From contig JAJRAH010000099.1 in assembly GCA_028679985.1 (NCBI GenBank), positions 1-5,979 of the forward strand: 5,979 nucleotides of DNA, given 5' to 3'. The position numbers and the translations under genes are program-made. The notes beneath the pieces were generated by a model. That model was given only the letters and a program-made list of their open reading frames with translations, was not told the origin of the DNA and searched no databases. This stretch comes from Methanomassiliicoccales archaeon (GTDB lineage: Archaea; Thermoplasmatota; Thermoplasmata; Methanomassiliicoccales; JACIVX01). This document shows, in pieces, positions 1 to 4,934 of the stretch; position 1 is the stretch's first letter, and every line of letters begins with the position of its first letter.

Positions 1-749
1 CCGTGACCGCAAACCATGCAGGTATCAACCCTGCATATCTCTATTATTTCCCAGTGATCGTAGAGCAGGTCCCCTACCATGAGTTTGGACATGAGGGGTT
101 CTCCAATCCCTGATATCAGCTTGAACGCCTCGGCCGCCTCAAGCGCTCCGAACACTCCGGCCGTGACACCGACTATCGGGAAGACCGCCTTCTTCGGCGG
201 CTTGACGGGGAACAGACACTTCAGACACGGAGTCTTCCCTGGAACGATCGTCGTTATCTGACCGCTGAAGCCCTCGACGGCTGCATGCACGAACGGCACG
301 CCTTTCCGAACGCAGAAATCGTTCAGCAAGTACCGGGGAGAGAAATCATCGAGGCAATCGAGGATTACGTCCACTCCTGCGAAGACCTTCTCGATGTTTC
401 GCTCCGTGACCTTCGTTTTCTTCGTCACAACCTCTATGTCCGAATTGAACTCTCTCGCCTTCCAGGCGGCGGACTCGACCTTCGATCTCTCCTCCTCGAC
501 ATCTCGTTCCCAGTGGAGCACCTGGCGGTTGAGGTTGGACATATTGGGCGATTGATAATCCACGAGGATTATCCTGCCCACGCCCGCAGCGGCGAGATAA
601 ATCGTGGCGGGGGATCCCAGACCTCCGACCCCCATCACCCCGACCGTCGCTTCGGAGAGCTTTCTCTGTCCCGCTTCTCCCAACCCTTCGATCATCGTCT
701 GTCTCGAGTACCGTTCGAGCTCCCTGGACGAGAATCTACCGCCTTTCAA
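1..749 (-). CDS. E1-like adenylyltransferase (HesA/MoeB/ThiF family), C-terminus cut by window edge
   Basis: In this family the enzyme adenylates the C-terminal glycine of a beta-grasp sulfur carrier or ubiquitin-like protein (MoaD, ThiS, SAMP) in the cytoplasm. Counting from TTG 749, 249 codons are visible. They show the N-terminal RYSRQ segment (14-18), the nucleotide-binding loop GVGGLGSP (40-47), acidic D64, NLNRQ (72-76), DCLDD (131-135) and zinc cysteine pairs CLKC (175-178) and CMVC (244-247). The segment holding the catalytic cysteine in E. coli ThiF and MoeB reads KKAVFPIVGVTAGVFG (186-201) and has no cysteine. This resembles archaeal HesA-like members. Start choice: TTG 749 follows a GGAGGGG Shine-Dalgarno by a suitable distance and gives the usual family N-terminus. 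ATG 809 is in frame but adds 20 atypical residues with no spacing to its purine run. It is last in the minus-strand series and probably acts on the Gly-Gly protein at 1648-1926. Family is secure; the exact substrate is inferred. Confidence 0.9.
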   Translation of the reverse strand, partial: MKGGRFSSRELERYSRQTMIEGLGEAGQRKLSEATVGVMGVGGLGSPATIYLAAAGVGRIILVDYQSPNMSNLNRQVLHWERDVEEERSKVESAAWKAREFNSDIEVVTKKTKVTERNIEKVFAGVDVILDCLDDFSPRYLLNDFCVRKGVPFVHAAVEGFSGQITTIVPGKTPCLKCLFPVKPPKKAVFPIVGVTAGVFGALEAAEAFKLISGIGEPLMSKLMVGDLLYDHWEIIEICRVDTCMVCGH

Positions 750-755
750 CCGAGA

Positions 756-767
756 CACCCCTCCCTT
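756..767 (-). promoter_or_regulatory. Shine-Dalgarno site that sets the TTG start of the E1-like gene
   Basis: Read on the minus strand this is AAGGGAGGGGTG, ending six bases before TTG 749. It is a near match to the archaeal anti-Shine-Dalgarno complement GGAGGTG. It is the main reason for preferring TTG 749 over the upstream ATG 809. Confidence 0.55.
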
Positions 768-870
768 GATCTTAGTCCAGTCTCCGCTGTGGATGTCAGA
801 ATAATGCATCTCCGCCTGACATGATGTCCGCAATCCACTACTCCGAGCGATAACGAATGAGTAAGGAGGG

Positions 871-896
871 AAAAAAGGTTTCTGGGAGAATGTTCC
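871..896 (-). terminator. Weak candidate terminator: short hairpin then T6 tract
   Basis: On the minus strand GGGA and TCCC (883-896) can form a 4-bp stem with a six-base loop. It is followed, after seven bases, by TTTTTT (871-876) within a pyrimidine-rich run. Archaeal termination depends mainly on T-tracts, so this could attenuate transcription after the third MoaD-like gene. The stem is short and the tract modest. Confidence 0.25.
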
Positions 897-965
897 CTCA
901 TCTCATGACGAGGGCGCACATGAATGACGGACACTCGCTCCTCGGTATCTTCCAACACAACCGGC

Positions 966-1244
966 TTACTGCTTCTTCGTGAAATACCATTTGTACAAGA
1001 GTGCCATGTTCCTTGGAAATATCGCCACCGTATCCCCGTCCGAGACGGGTCTCTTTGGACCTGAATAGTCGTTGTTCACGAACAAGTGGCTGACTTCTTC
1101 TTCCCTCAAGTCGAGCGTCTTCAATATGTCCGAAATGCTCCGCACCTTGCCTCCATCCATTTCCATGACGCCTATCAGTCCCGTTATGTCGGTTGCCTGT
1201 GCTCTGTCTTTCAGAACCCCGAACAGCTTGACCTTCACGACCAT
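966..1244 (-). CDS. MoaD/ThiS-like beta-grasp protein without C-terminal Gly-Gly (paralog B)
   Basis: A 92-residue protein starting MVVKVKLFGVL, the usual first strand of MoaD/ThiS proteins. The fold markers are SDILKTLDL (the MoaD/ThiS helix), HLFVNND (the LFVNG-like strand) and SDGDTVAIFP before the C-terminus. Canonical members end FPxxxGG. This one instead continues RNMALLYKWYFTKKQ, so it has no terminal Gly-Gly for adenylation or thiocarboxylation unless processed, and there is no internal GG near the end either. About 45 of 82 aligned residues match the neighbour at 1377-1637. Start: ATG 1244 is preceded by GGTGATC, a direct match to the anti-Shine-Dalgarno complement. In-frame GTG 1283 would add 13 residues unlike the family. 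The stop is TAA. Its role is unknown; an AOR-associated structural or cofactor-handling partner is possible. Confidence 0.87.
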   Translation of the reverse strand: MVVKVKLFGVLKDRAQATDITGLIGVMEMDGGKVRSISDILKTLDLREEEVSHLFVNNDYSGPKRPVSDGDTVAIFPRNMALLYKWYFTKKQ

Positions 1245-1248
1245 GCGA

Positions 1249-1347
1249 TCACCGTAAGATTCTCCTGCCAATCTCGGAGACACTGCGTCTCCGTCTCCCT
1301 AGGAATACGATTCCAAGGAATCTCCGCTCAGACATCCCATCTTTCAT
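1249..1347 (-). CDS. Possible 32-residue Arg-rich small ORF between the two paralogs
   Basis: ATG 1347 opens a 32-codon frame ending at TGA (1251-1249), four bases before the ATG of the next gene at 1244. That arrangement is compatible with translational coupling. The purine-rich AGGAAGGTAG lies five bases upstream and could serve as a ribosome site. The peptide begins MKDGMSERRF, contains an RRRR run and ends RRILR. It has no recognisable family. It nearly fills the 132-base gap between the stop at 1377 and the start at 1244. The frame overlaps two inverted repeats, so the same DNA may instead be an untranslated structured spacer. A chance ORF of this length is quite possible. Confidence 0.3.
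   Translation of the reverse strand: MKDGMSERRFLGIVFLGRRRRSVSEIGRRILR
1275..1293 (-). other. 7-bp hairpin upstream of paralog B
   Basis: CGGAGAC (1275-1281) and GTCTCCG (1287-1293) are perfect inverted repeats around a five-base loop. In the transcript this would be a GC-rich stem about 30 bases before the ATG at 1244. No T-tract follows, so it is not an obvious terminator. It could be a processing site or simply chance. Confidence 0.35.
1309..1322 (-). other. 6-bp inverted repeat in the same spacer
   Basis: GATTCC and GGAATC flank a two-base centre. The two-base loop is too tight for a stable RNA hairpin with all six pairs, so a protein-binding DNA dyad or chance is as likely as RNA structure. 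Confidence 0.25.
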
Positions 1348-1376
1348 TATTACTACCTTCCTCTTTTCGATTCGCC

Positions 1377-1637
1377 CTACTGCAGCCATTTGATAGCCAT
1401 GTTCGACGGGAATATCGCCACCGTGTCTCCATCAGAGACTAGACTCGATGGGATACAGTACTCACTGTTCAGGAAGATATGCCCTGTATTCTCCTTCCTG
1501 AGATCGAGCATCCCCAATATGTCCGAAACGTCCCTGACTTTTTCCTTATCGATGTTCATGATTCCGACCATTCCAGTCCGGTCAAGGCGGGGCGCCTTCT
1601 TTGTCAGGATGCCAAAGAGTCTTACCTCAACGGTCAA
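1377..1637 (-). CDS. MoaD/ThiS-like beta-grasp protein without C-terminal Gly-Gly (paralog A)
   Basis: An 86-residue protein starting MTVEVRLFGIL. It has the same landmarks as its neighbour: VSDILGMLDLR, then HIFLNSEY, then VSDGDTVAIFP. Its end is SNMAIKWLQ where MoaD and SAMP proteins have a free Gly-Gly. It is therefore a beta-grasp protein that should not be a substrate for E1-type adenylation. Start: TTG 1637 lies six bases after GAGGGG and gives the family N-terminus. In-frame GTG 1655 would overlap the end of the preceding gene by eight bases and has no better ribosome site. With TTG, the gap to the upstream TGA (1650-1648) is ten bases, so the two are almost certainly co-transcribed. 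The stop is TAG. Strong identity with paralog B, and nucleotide similarity at their ends, point to tandem duplication. The specific function is not recognised. Confidence 0.87.
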   Translation of the reverse strand: MTVEVRLFGILTKKAPRLDRTGMVGIMNIDKEKVRDVSDILGMLDLRKENTGHIFLNSEYCIPSSLVSDGDTVAIFPSNMAIKWLQ

Positions 1638-1647
1638 GAATATCCCC

Positions 1648-1926
1648 TCAGCCACCGGCTAGGATCGGAAAGACAGCGACTCTATCCCCCTCGCGCAGGA
1701 CGGTCTTGAGTCCGTCAATATAGTCGATGCTCGTGCCGTTGACCATTATCTTGATCCTGGCCATCAGCTGCTTTCGCTCGTAGTCCTCGAAGATCTCAGG
1801 TTTCAACCCTTCGAACATCCTGACCAGCTGATCGAGGGCCGAGAGCACCGTCTCAGCGTCGAGAAACACCTCGCTCGTCCCGGAGATTTCCTGCAGATTC
1901 GCAAACATCTTGACTCGGACCTTCAT
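1648..1926 (-). CDS. MoaD/SAMP1-like sulfur carrier or ubiquitin-like modifier with C-terminal Gly-Gly
   Basis: A 92-residue beta-grasp protein. It begins MKVRVKMFANL and ends REGDRVAVFPILAGG. The free terminal Gly-Gly is the site that E1-like enzymes adenylate and that then becomes a thiocarboxylate, or is joined to protein lysines in SAMP systems. The middle, FEGLKPEIFEDYERKQLMA followed by a MVNGTSI strand, resembles the layout of haloarchaeal SAMP1 and archaeal MoaD. It could supply sulfur to molybdopterin synthase for the AOR cofactor, act as a protein modifier, or both. Start: ATG 1926 sits four bases after GGAAGGTG. GTG 1929 is immediately upstream in frame but too close to that site. 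It follows the AOR stop by 64 bases and precedes paralog A by ten. Family is secure; the choice between MoaD and SAMP is not settled by sequence. Confidence 0.92.
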   Translation of the reverse strand: MKVRVKMFANLQEISGTSEVFLDAETVLSALDQLVRMFEGLKPEIFEDYERKQLMARIKIMVNGTSIDYIDGLKTVLREGDRVAVFPILAGG

Positions 1927-1940
1927 CACGCACCTTCCGC

Positions 1941-1963
1941 AAAAAAATAGATAAATAGAATAG
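1941..1963 (-). promoter_or_regulatory. AT-rich spacer: T7 tract and TATTTAT repeats between AOR and the MoaD-like gene
   Basis: On the minus strand this reads as TATT-type repeats ending in TTTTTTT (1941-1947). The T7 run could partly terminate AOR transcripts. The TATTTATC part could be a TATA element for the MoaD-like gene, but it lies so close to the ribosome site at 1933-1940 that a standard promoter would start transcription too late. A partial terminator with read-through is my preferred reading. Confidence 0.3.
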
Positions 1964-1990
1964 AAAAGGGTTTCGAATGAACTTTCGCGA

Positions 1991-3724
1991 CTAGTTCGGA
2001 TAGACTTTGTCTAGCTCCGCGTCGGTGACGTCGTAGACGACGTTCTTCGGCGGAAGAGGCTCGAGCTTCATGAACTCGGGTATCCTGTCGTGCGCCCTTG
2101 TGAGCCCCGCAGCCTTGTTGAAGTTCCTCTCTATGTCGAGGACCTTCGCCCCCAAAGCCACGGCGTCGTTAACGGTCCACTTCGTTCCCAGTACGGCGTT
2201 GCAGGACTCAACCGCTCCCTCAAGACCCTCTGGTATGTCCATCACCGCAAAGGCAATGAACAGACAGTAGCCAGAAGTGTCGATGAAGGCCGTCGCCTGC
2301 TGCAGTCCCCTCGATAGGTCGGCTTTCTTCGTGTCAAGCGGGTCGACCTTGCCACCCACTCCGAGTATCTCCGGAGCTATGGCGTATCCAGCAGTGTGGT
2401 CCGCACCCATCGGAGTCGTGGCGTATGTGACGCCGATACCCTTGATCGGTCTCGGGTCGTATGCAGGGATTCCCTGCCCCTTGACCGTCGGGATCCTGGT
2501 CACGCCGAGGGCCTTACCGGTGAACTCCGTGCCATTGGCAAGTATCCGACCGAGCGGTGTTCCCTTCCGTATCTCCTCCATGAGCTCCAATGCTTTCTTT
2601 CCGTCGCCGAACTTCGCCAATCCGCCCTCCATCGCGACCGCGATCGTGTCGCCCATCTCTATCGTGTCGACACCCAGGTCATTGCAGGCCCGGTTAAGCT
2701 CTCCGACATCGTCCAGGTTGTATATTCCGCAGTTCGGACCGAGTGCCCAAACGGATTCGTACTCGAGGACTCCGACGGGGTCCTTTCCTCCCTCCTTGAC
2801 CCAGACCTCCGAGCATTGGATGATGCAGCCGGGGCTGCACATGTGAGGCCTTTCGCCGCCCCTCTTCTTGATCGTCTCGGCCTTCTTTTCACCGCCAACG
2901 AGCGGCGCTAGTTCATCATATCCAGAGGAGAAGTTCCTGTGCGGAAGTGCTCCCGCCTCATTTATGACGTTTATCAGGGCGTCGGTTCCATATGTGTTCA
3001 AAGTTCCGCCTGGTTTCGTCACGCCGTGCGTCGTCAGTGCGTCGGTAAGTTTCTTCGTCCCTTTCTTGAAGAGCTCTTTGTCCTTGATCTCCACTCCGGG
3101 GCCTCCCTCGTCGTCGACGACGATGAACTTCAGACCCCGAGTGGCCATCACCGCGCCCAGTCCTCCACGTCCAGCATATCTGCTCGAGAGGCCTTCGATG
3201 TCGTTGAAGGCTACGCCGGCTGCAGCTCCACTCAGCTCACCTGCTATGCCGGTGGCGCAAATAGCCACGTCCTTCCCGAACTTCTCTCGCAGCTGTGCGA
3301 AGGCTTCGTACAGACCCCTTCCGCACCAAGGCGTTGCCTCGATGAGATCTCTCTTCCCCTTGGCTATATTGAGCAGATAGTACTTGTCCTTGCTCATTCC
3401 CTGAACGATTATCGCCTTTATTCCCGCTCTAGCCAGCTTCTGCGCGAAGCTCGTTCCCGCATTCGCTTCCTTTATTCCGCCTGTGAGAGGAGACTTACCA
3501 CCAACCGAAATCCGACCCGAAGTTGGCGCACTCGTTCCCGTGACTATGCCGGAAGCGAAGACCAACTTGTTCCGAGGTCCCAACGGATGGCACGTCGGTG
3601 GCACTTCCTCTGCCACGATCGTCGAGGTCAGCGCTCGGCCCCCGAGGTTCCTCCACCTCTCCGGGACTTCCTCGCAGCTGACCTTGAGTTCATTCATGTC
3701 TACTCTTAGAATCTTGGATGTCAA
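1991..3724 (-). CDS. Aldehyde:ferredoxin oxidoreductase family protein (tungsten/molybdenum pterin enzyme)
   Basis: The family oxidises aldehydes to acids with ferredoxin, using a bis-metallopterin (usually tungsten) and one [4Fe-4S] cluster. Numbering here is from GTG 3751 (586 residues). The N-terminal domain has KILRVDM (13-19), NLGGRA (35-40) and SGRISVGGKSPLTGG (78-92). RYAGRGGLGAVMATRGLK (191-208) is the classic AOR motif. Cluster ligands are C305, C309 and C313 plus distal C496 in DTSGYCLF. EYESVW (330-335), YATTPMGADH (443-452) and the C-terminal EPLPP (564-568) also fit. Length is normal and no break is seen. Start: TTG 3724 follows GGGGGTG by four bases and gives MTSKILRVDM. GTG 3751 has no ribosome site but is possible. 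The gene heads the minus-strand series with MoaD-like and E1-like genes. The substrate cannot be read from the sequence. Confidence 0.95.
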   Translation of the reverse strand: MTSKILRVDMNELKVSCEEVPERWRNLGGRALTSTIVAEEVPPTCHPLGPRNKLVFASGIVTGTSAPTSGRISVGGKSPLTGGIKEANAGTSFAQKLARAGIKAIIVQGMSKDKYYLLNIAKGKRDLIEATPWCGRGLYEAFAQLREKFGKDVAICATGIAGELSGAAAGVAFNDIEGLSSRYAGRGGLGAVMATRGLKFIVVDDEGGPGVEIKDKELFKKGTKKLTDALTTHGVTKPGGTLNTYGTDALINVINEAGALPHRNFSSGYDELAPLVGGEKKAETIKKRGGERPHMCSPGCIIQCSEVWVKEGGKDPVGVLEYESVWALGPNCGIYNLDDVGELNRACNDLGVDTIEMGDTIAVAMEGGLAKFGDGKKALELMEEIRKGTPLGRILANGTEFTGKALGVTRIPTVKGQGIPAYDPRPIKGIGVTYATTPMGADHTAGYAIAPEILGVGGKVDPLDTKKADLSRGLQQATAFIDTSGYCLFIAFAVMDIPEGLEGAVESCNAVLGTKWTVNDAVALGAKVLDIERNFNKAAGLTRAHDRIPEFMKLEPLPPKNVVYDVTDAELDKVYPN

Positions 3725-3815
3725 ATAACACCCCCAGATGATAGTAGGCACTTCGTGCTTAAAATGGTTGCGAAAATCGGATTTGAAACACGATCTGAAG
3801 GAGGCTTAGGGAGAT

Positions 3816-3831
3816 ATGCTTTAATAAGCAT
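3816..3831. promoter_or_regulatory. AT-centred dyad, possible operator over the AOR promoter
   Basis: ATGCTT and AAGCAT are perfect 6-bp inverted repeats around TAAT. Read leftward, the centre supplies TTATTAAA, a possible TATA element about 70 to 100 bases before the AOR start. A regulator bound here could block that promoter. The regulator is unknown and the short arms could be chance. Confidence 0.35.
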
Positions 3832-3909
3832 CTCGATTGAACTGCGAATTACTGTCATTTCGTGACGAAAACAGAAGAGCGTCTGTCGCAGCATCTTCCA
3901 TAGAATGAA

Positions 3910-3918
3910 TATTATATA
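3910..3918 (+). promoter_or_regulatory. Archaeal TATA box for the ABC exporter genes
   Basis: The sequence TATTATATA lies in a locally AT-rich stretch. With the usual spacing of about 25 bases, transcription would begin near 3938-3945. That leaves a leader of about 25-30 bases containing the ribosome site at 3954-3961, ahead of the proposed start at 3969. The geometry supports initiation well upstream of GTG 4053. Confidence 0.6.
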
Positions 3919-3953
3919 CCTTTCAACATCGGATTGGCAGTTGAACGATTGAA

Positions 3954-3961
3954 GAGGAGAG
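3954..3961 (+). promoter_or_regulatory. Shine-Dalgarno site ahead of the non-canonical ATC start
   Basis: GAGGAGAG ends seven bases before ATC 3969, a normal spacing for archaeal initiation. No ATG, GTG or TTG lies in the correct frame within reach of it. Confidence 0.5.
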
Positions 3962-3968
3962 TGGGAAC

Positions 3969-4934
3969 ATCTCTCAAACAGTAATCGAGGTCCGCAATCT
4001 GCTCAAGACGTATGGCGAACTCAAGGCAGTAGACAGCATCAGTTTTGACGTAGTGGCAGGAGAGGTATTTTCATTGCTGGGACCCAACGGTGCGGGGAAG
4101 ACTACGACCGTCGAAATCCTTGAATGTCTTCGGCAGCTTACCTCAGGAGAGGTCAGAGTTCTTGGCATGGATGTCAACAAGGAAGCAAACAAAATAAAAA
4201 GGAGGATCGGCGTTCTCCCTCAGGACTTCAACGCGTTCGACCTTCTCACGGTTAAGGAGAATATCGAGTTCTTTGGAGGCATGTACGATCGAAGCCTCGA
4301 TCCCGATGAGCTGATCGACGCGGTCGACCTGAGAGAGAAGAGGGACGAGTACTTCAAGAACCTCTCGGGAGGACTGAAGCAGAGAGTCGGTGTCGCCATC
4401 TCGATGGTGAACGATCCTGATATCGTATTCCTGGATGAGCCTACCACAGGTCTCGACCCCAAAGCGAGGAGGGACGTTTGGGGCGTAATTCAGTCCCTGA
4501 GGGAGAAGGGCAAGACCGTGATTCTCACGACTCACTACATGGAGGAAGCCGAAGTCCTATCGGATCGTGTGGGCATCATCGACCACGGAAGATTCATCGC
4601 ATTCGGGACTCCGAGGGAGATAGTGGAGAAGCACGGAACCGGAAGCAGGTGCATCATCTCCAACTGCGATGAGAGATGCCTCACCGCCCTTCGGGGCCAG
4701 TGGCCCTCGGCTGAGAAGAACAACGGCGAGATTGTGATCAGGCTTGAATCGAAGAACTCGTTGCCGGAGATCATCTACACTCTCGACCGTTCCGGCGGCA
4801 ACTACGAGCAGATACAGGTCACTCGACCGACGCTAGAAGATGTCTTCCTCAGTCTCACCGGAAAGAAGCTGATGAGCGAAGAGGTCGAACCGACCGGGAA
4901 GAAAAGGAAGAAGAGGAAGAAGGGGGCGAAATAG
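3969..4934 (+). CDS. ABC-2 type exporter, ATP-binding subunit (DrrA/CcmA-like); apparent ATC start
   Basis: The cytoplasmic ATPase that drives the membrane partner encoded next. Counting from ATC 3969 (321 residues): Walker A GPNGAGKT (38-45), Q-loop Q85, signature LSGGLKQ (132-138), Walker B IVFLDE (152-157), GLDP D-loop (161-164) and switch histidine H189. The C-terminal RPTLEDVFLSLTG (286-298) is typical of DrrA-type ATPases. The last 12 residues are a Lys/Arg-rich tail. Start: the first canonical start in frame is GTG 4053, which lies inside the domain and would remove the first strands, including VIEVRNLLKTYG. The frame is open back to the TGA at 3942. Of its codons before 4053, ATC 3969 has the right ribosome spacing and would give (M)SQTVIEV. 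A substitution of ATG or true non-AUG initiation would explain this. The stop directly abuts the permease ATG. The substrate is unknown. Confidence 0.9.
   Translation: MSQTVIEVRNLLKTYGELKAVDSISFDVVAGEVFSLLGPNGAGKTTTVEILECLRQLTSGEVRVLGMDVNKEANKIKRRIGVLPQDFNAFDLLTVKENIEFFGGMYDRSLDPDELIDAVDLREKRDEYFKNLSGGLKQRVGVAISMVNDPDIVFLDEPTTGLDPKARRDVWGVIQSLREKGKTVILTTHYMEEAEVLSDRVGIIDHGRFIAFGTPREIVEKHGTGSRCIISNCDERCLTALRGQWPSAEKNNGEIVIRLESKNSLPEIIYTLDRSGGNYEQIQVTRPTLEDVFLSLTGKKLMSEEVEPTGKKRKKRKKGAK

Larger units (their letters stand above)
750..965 (-). other. 216-base spacer between the third MoaD-like gene and the E1-like gene
   Basis: No convincing gene was found here. If the E1-like gene used ATG 809, the spacer would shrink to 156 bases. 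On the minus strand it contains a weak hairpin followed by a T6 run (871-896). It also contains an open frame from GTG 958 whose TGA (748-746) overlaps the TTG start at 749. That frame has a composition typical of non-coding sequence and no good ribosome site. No clear TATA box was seen, so the E1-like gene is either transcribed by read-through or has a promoter I cannot recognise. Confidence 0.4.
1003..1439. repeat. Diverged direct repeat from tandem duplication of the two MoaD-like genes
   Basis: The 3' ends of the two paralogs match at the DNA level. 1003-1046 aligns with 1396-1439 without gaps at 36 of 44 positions, an offset of 393 bases. Both copies encode the SDGDTVAIFPxNMA segment. 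The remaining sequence is alike mainly at protein level, so the duplication is old but this end is strongly constrained. The coordinates span both copies and the sequence between them. Confidence 0.7.
3752..3968. promoter_or_regulatory. Divergent intergenic region between AOR and the ABC exporter
   Basis: 217 bases with no credible gene. It must hold promoters in both directions. The rightward TATA box at 3910-3918 is clear. Leftward candidates are weaker: TTATTAAA within the dyad near 3820-3827 and TTTTAAG at 3759-3765, both read on the minus strand. The near-repeats ATCGGATTTG (3776-3785) and ATCGGATTGG (3929-3938) are also present, with no assigned role. Confidence 0.6.

Noticed and set aside
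285..824. 179-codon plus-strand frame
   Set aside because: Antisense to the clearly homologous E1-like gene. The product has no recognisable domain, so it is a shadow frame.
746..958. 70-codon minus-strand frame whose TGA overlaps the TTG start of the E1-like gene
   Set aside because: The stop-start overlap is suggestive, but its GTG start has no ribosome site. The peptide is rich in His, Arg and Ser with no domain, and it crosses a T6 tract and the N-terminal extension frame of the E1-like gene. Probably chance.
1086..1442. 118-codon plus-strand frame across both MoaD-like paralogs
   Set aside because: Antisense to two genes with clear homology to each other, and has no ribosome site or domain.
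2939..3709. 256-codon plus-strand frame
   Set aside because: Lies entirely opposite the AOR gene. High G+C creates long antisense frames; the product is Arg/Ser-rich and unrecognisable.
4053..4055. GTG as start of the ABC ATPase
   Set aside because: It would begin ten residues before Walker A and discard conserved N-terminal strands encoded in the same open frame. It also lies about 140 bases after the TATA box.
4143..4535. 130-codon minus-strand frame
   Set aside because: Antisense to the core ABC ATPase motifs; a shadow frame with no domain.
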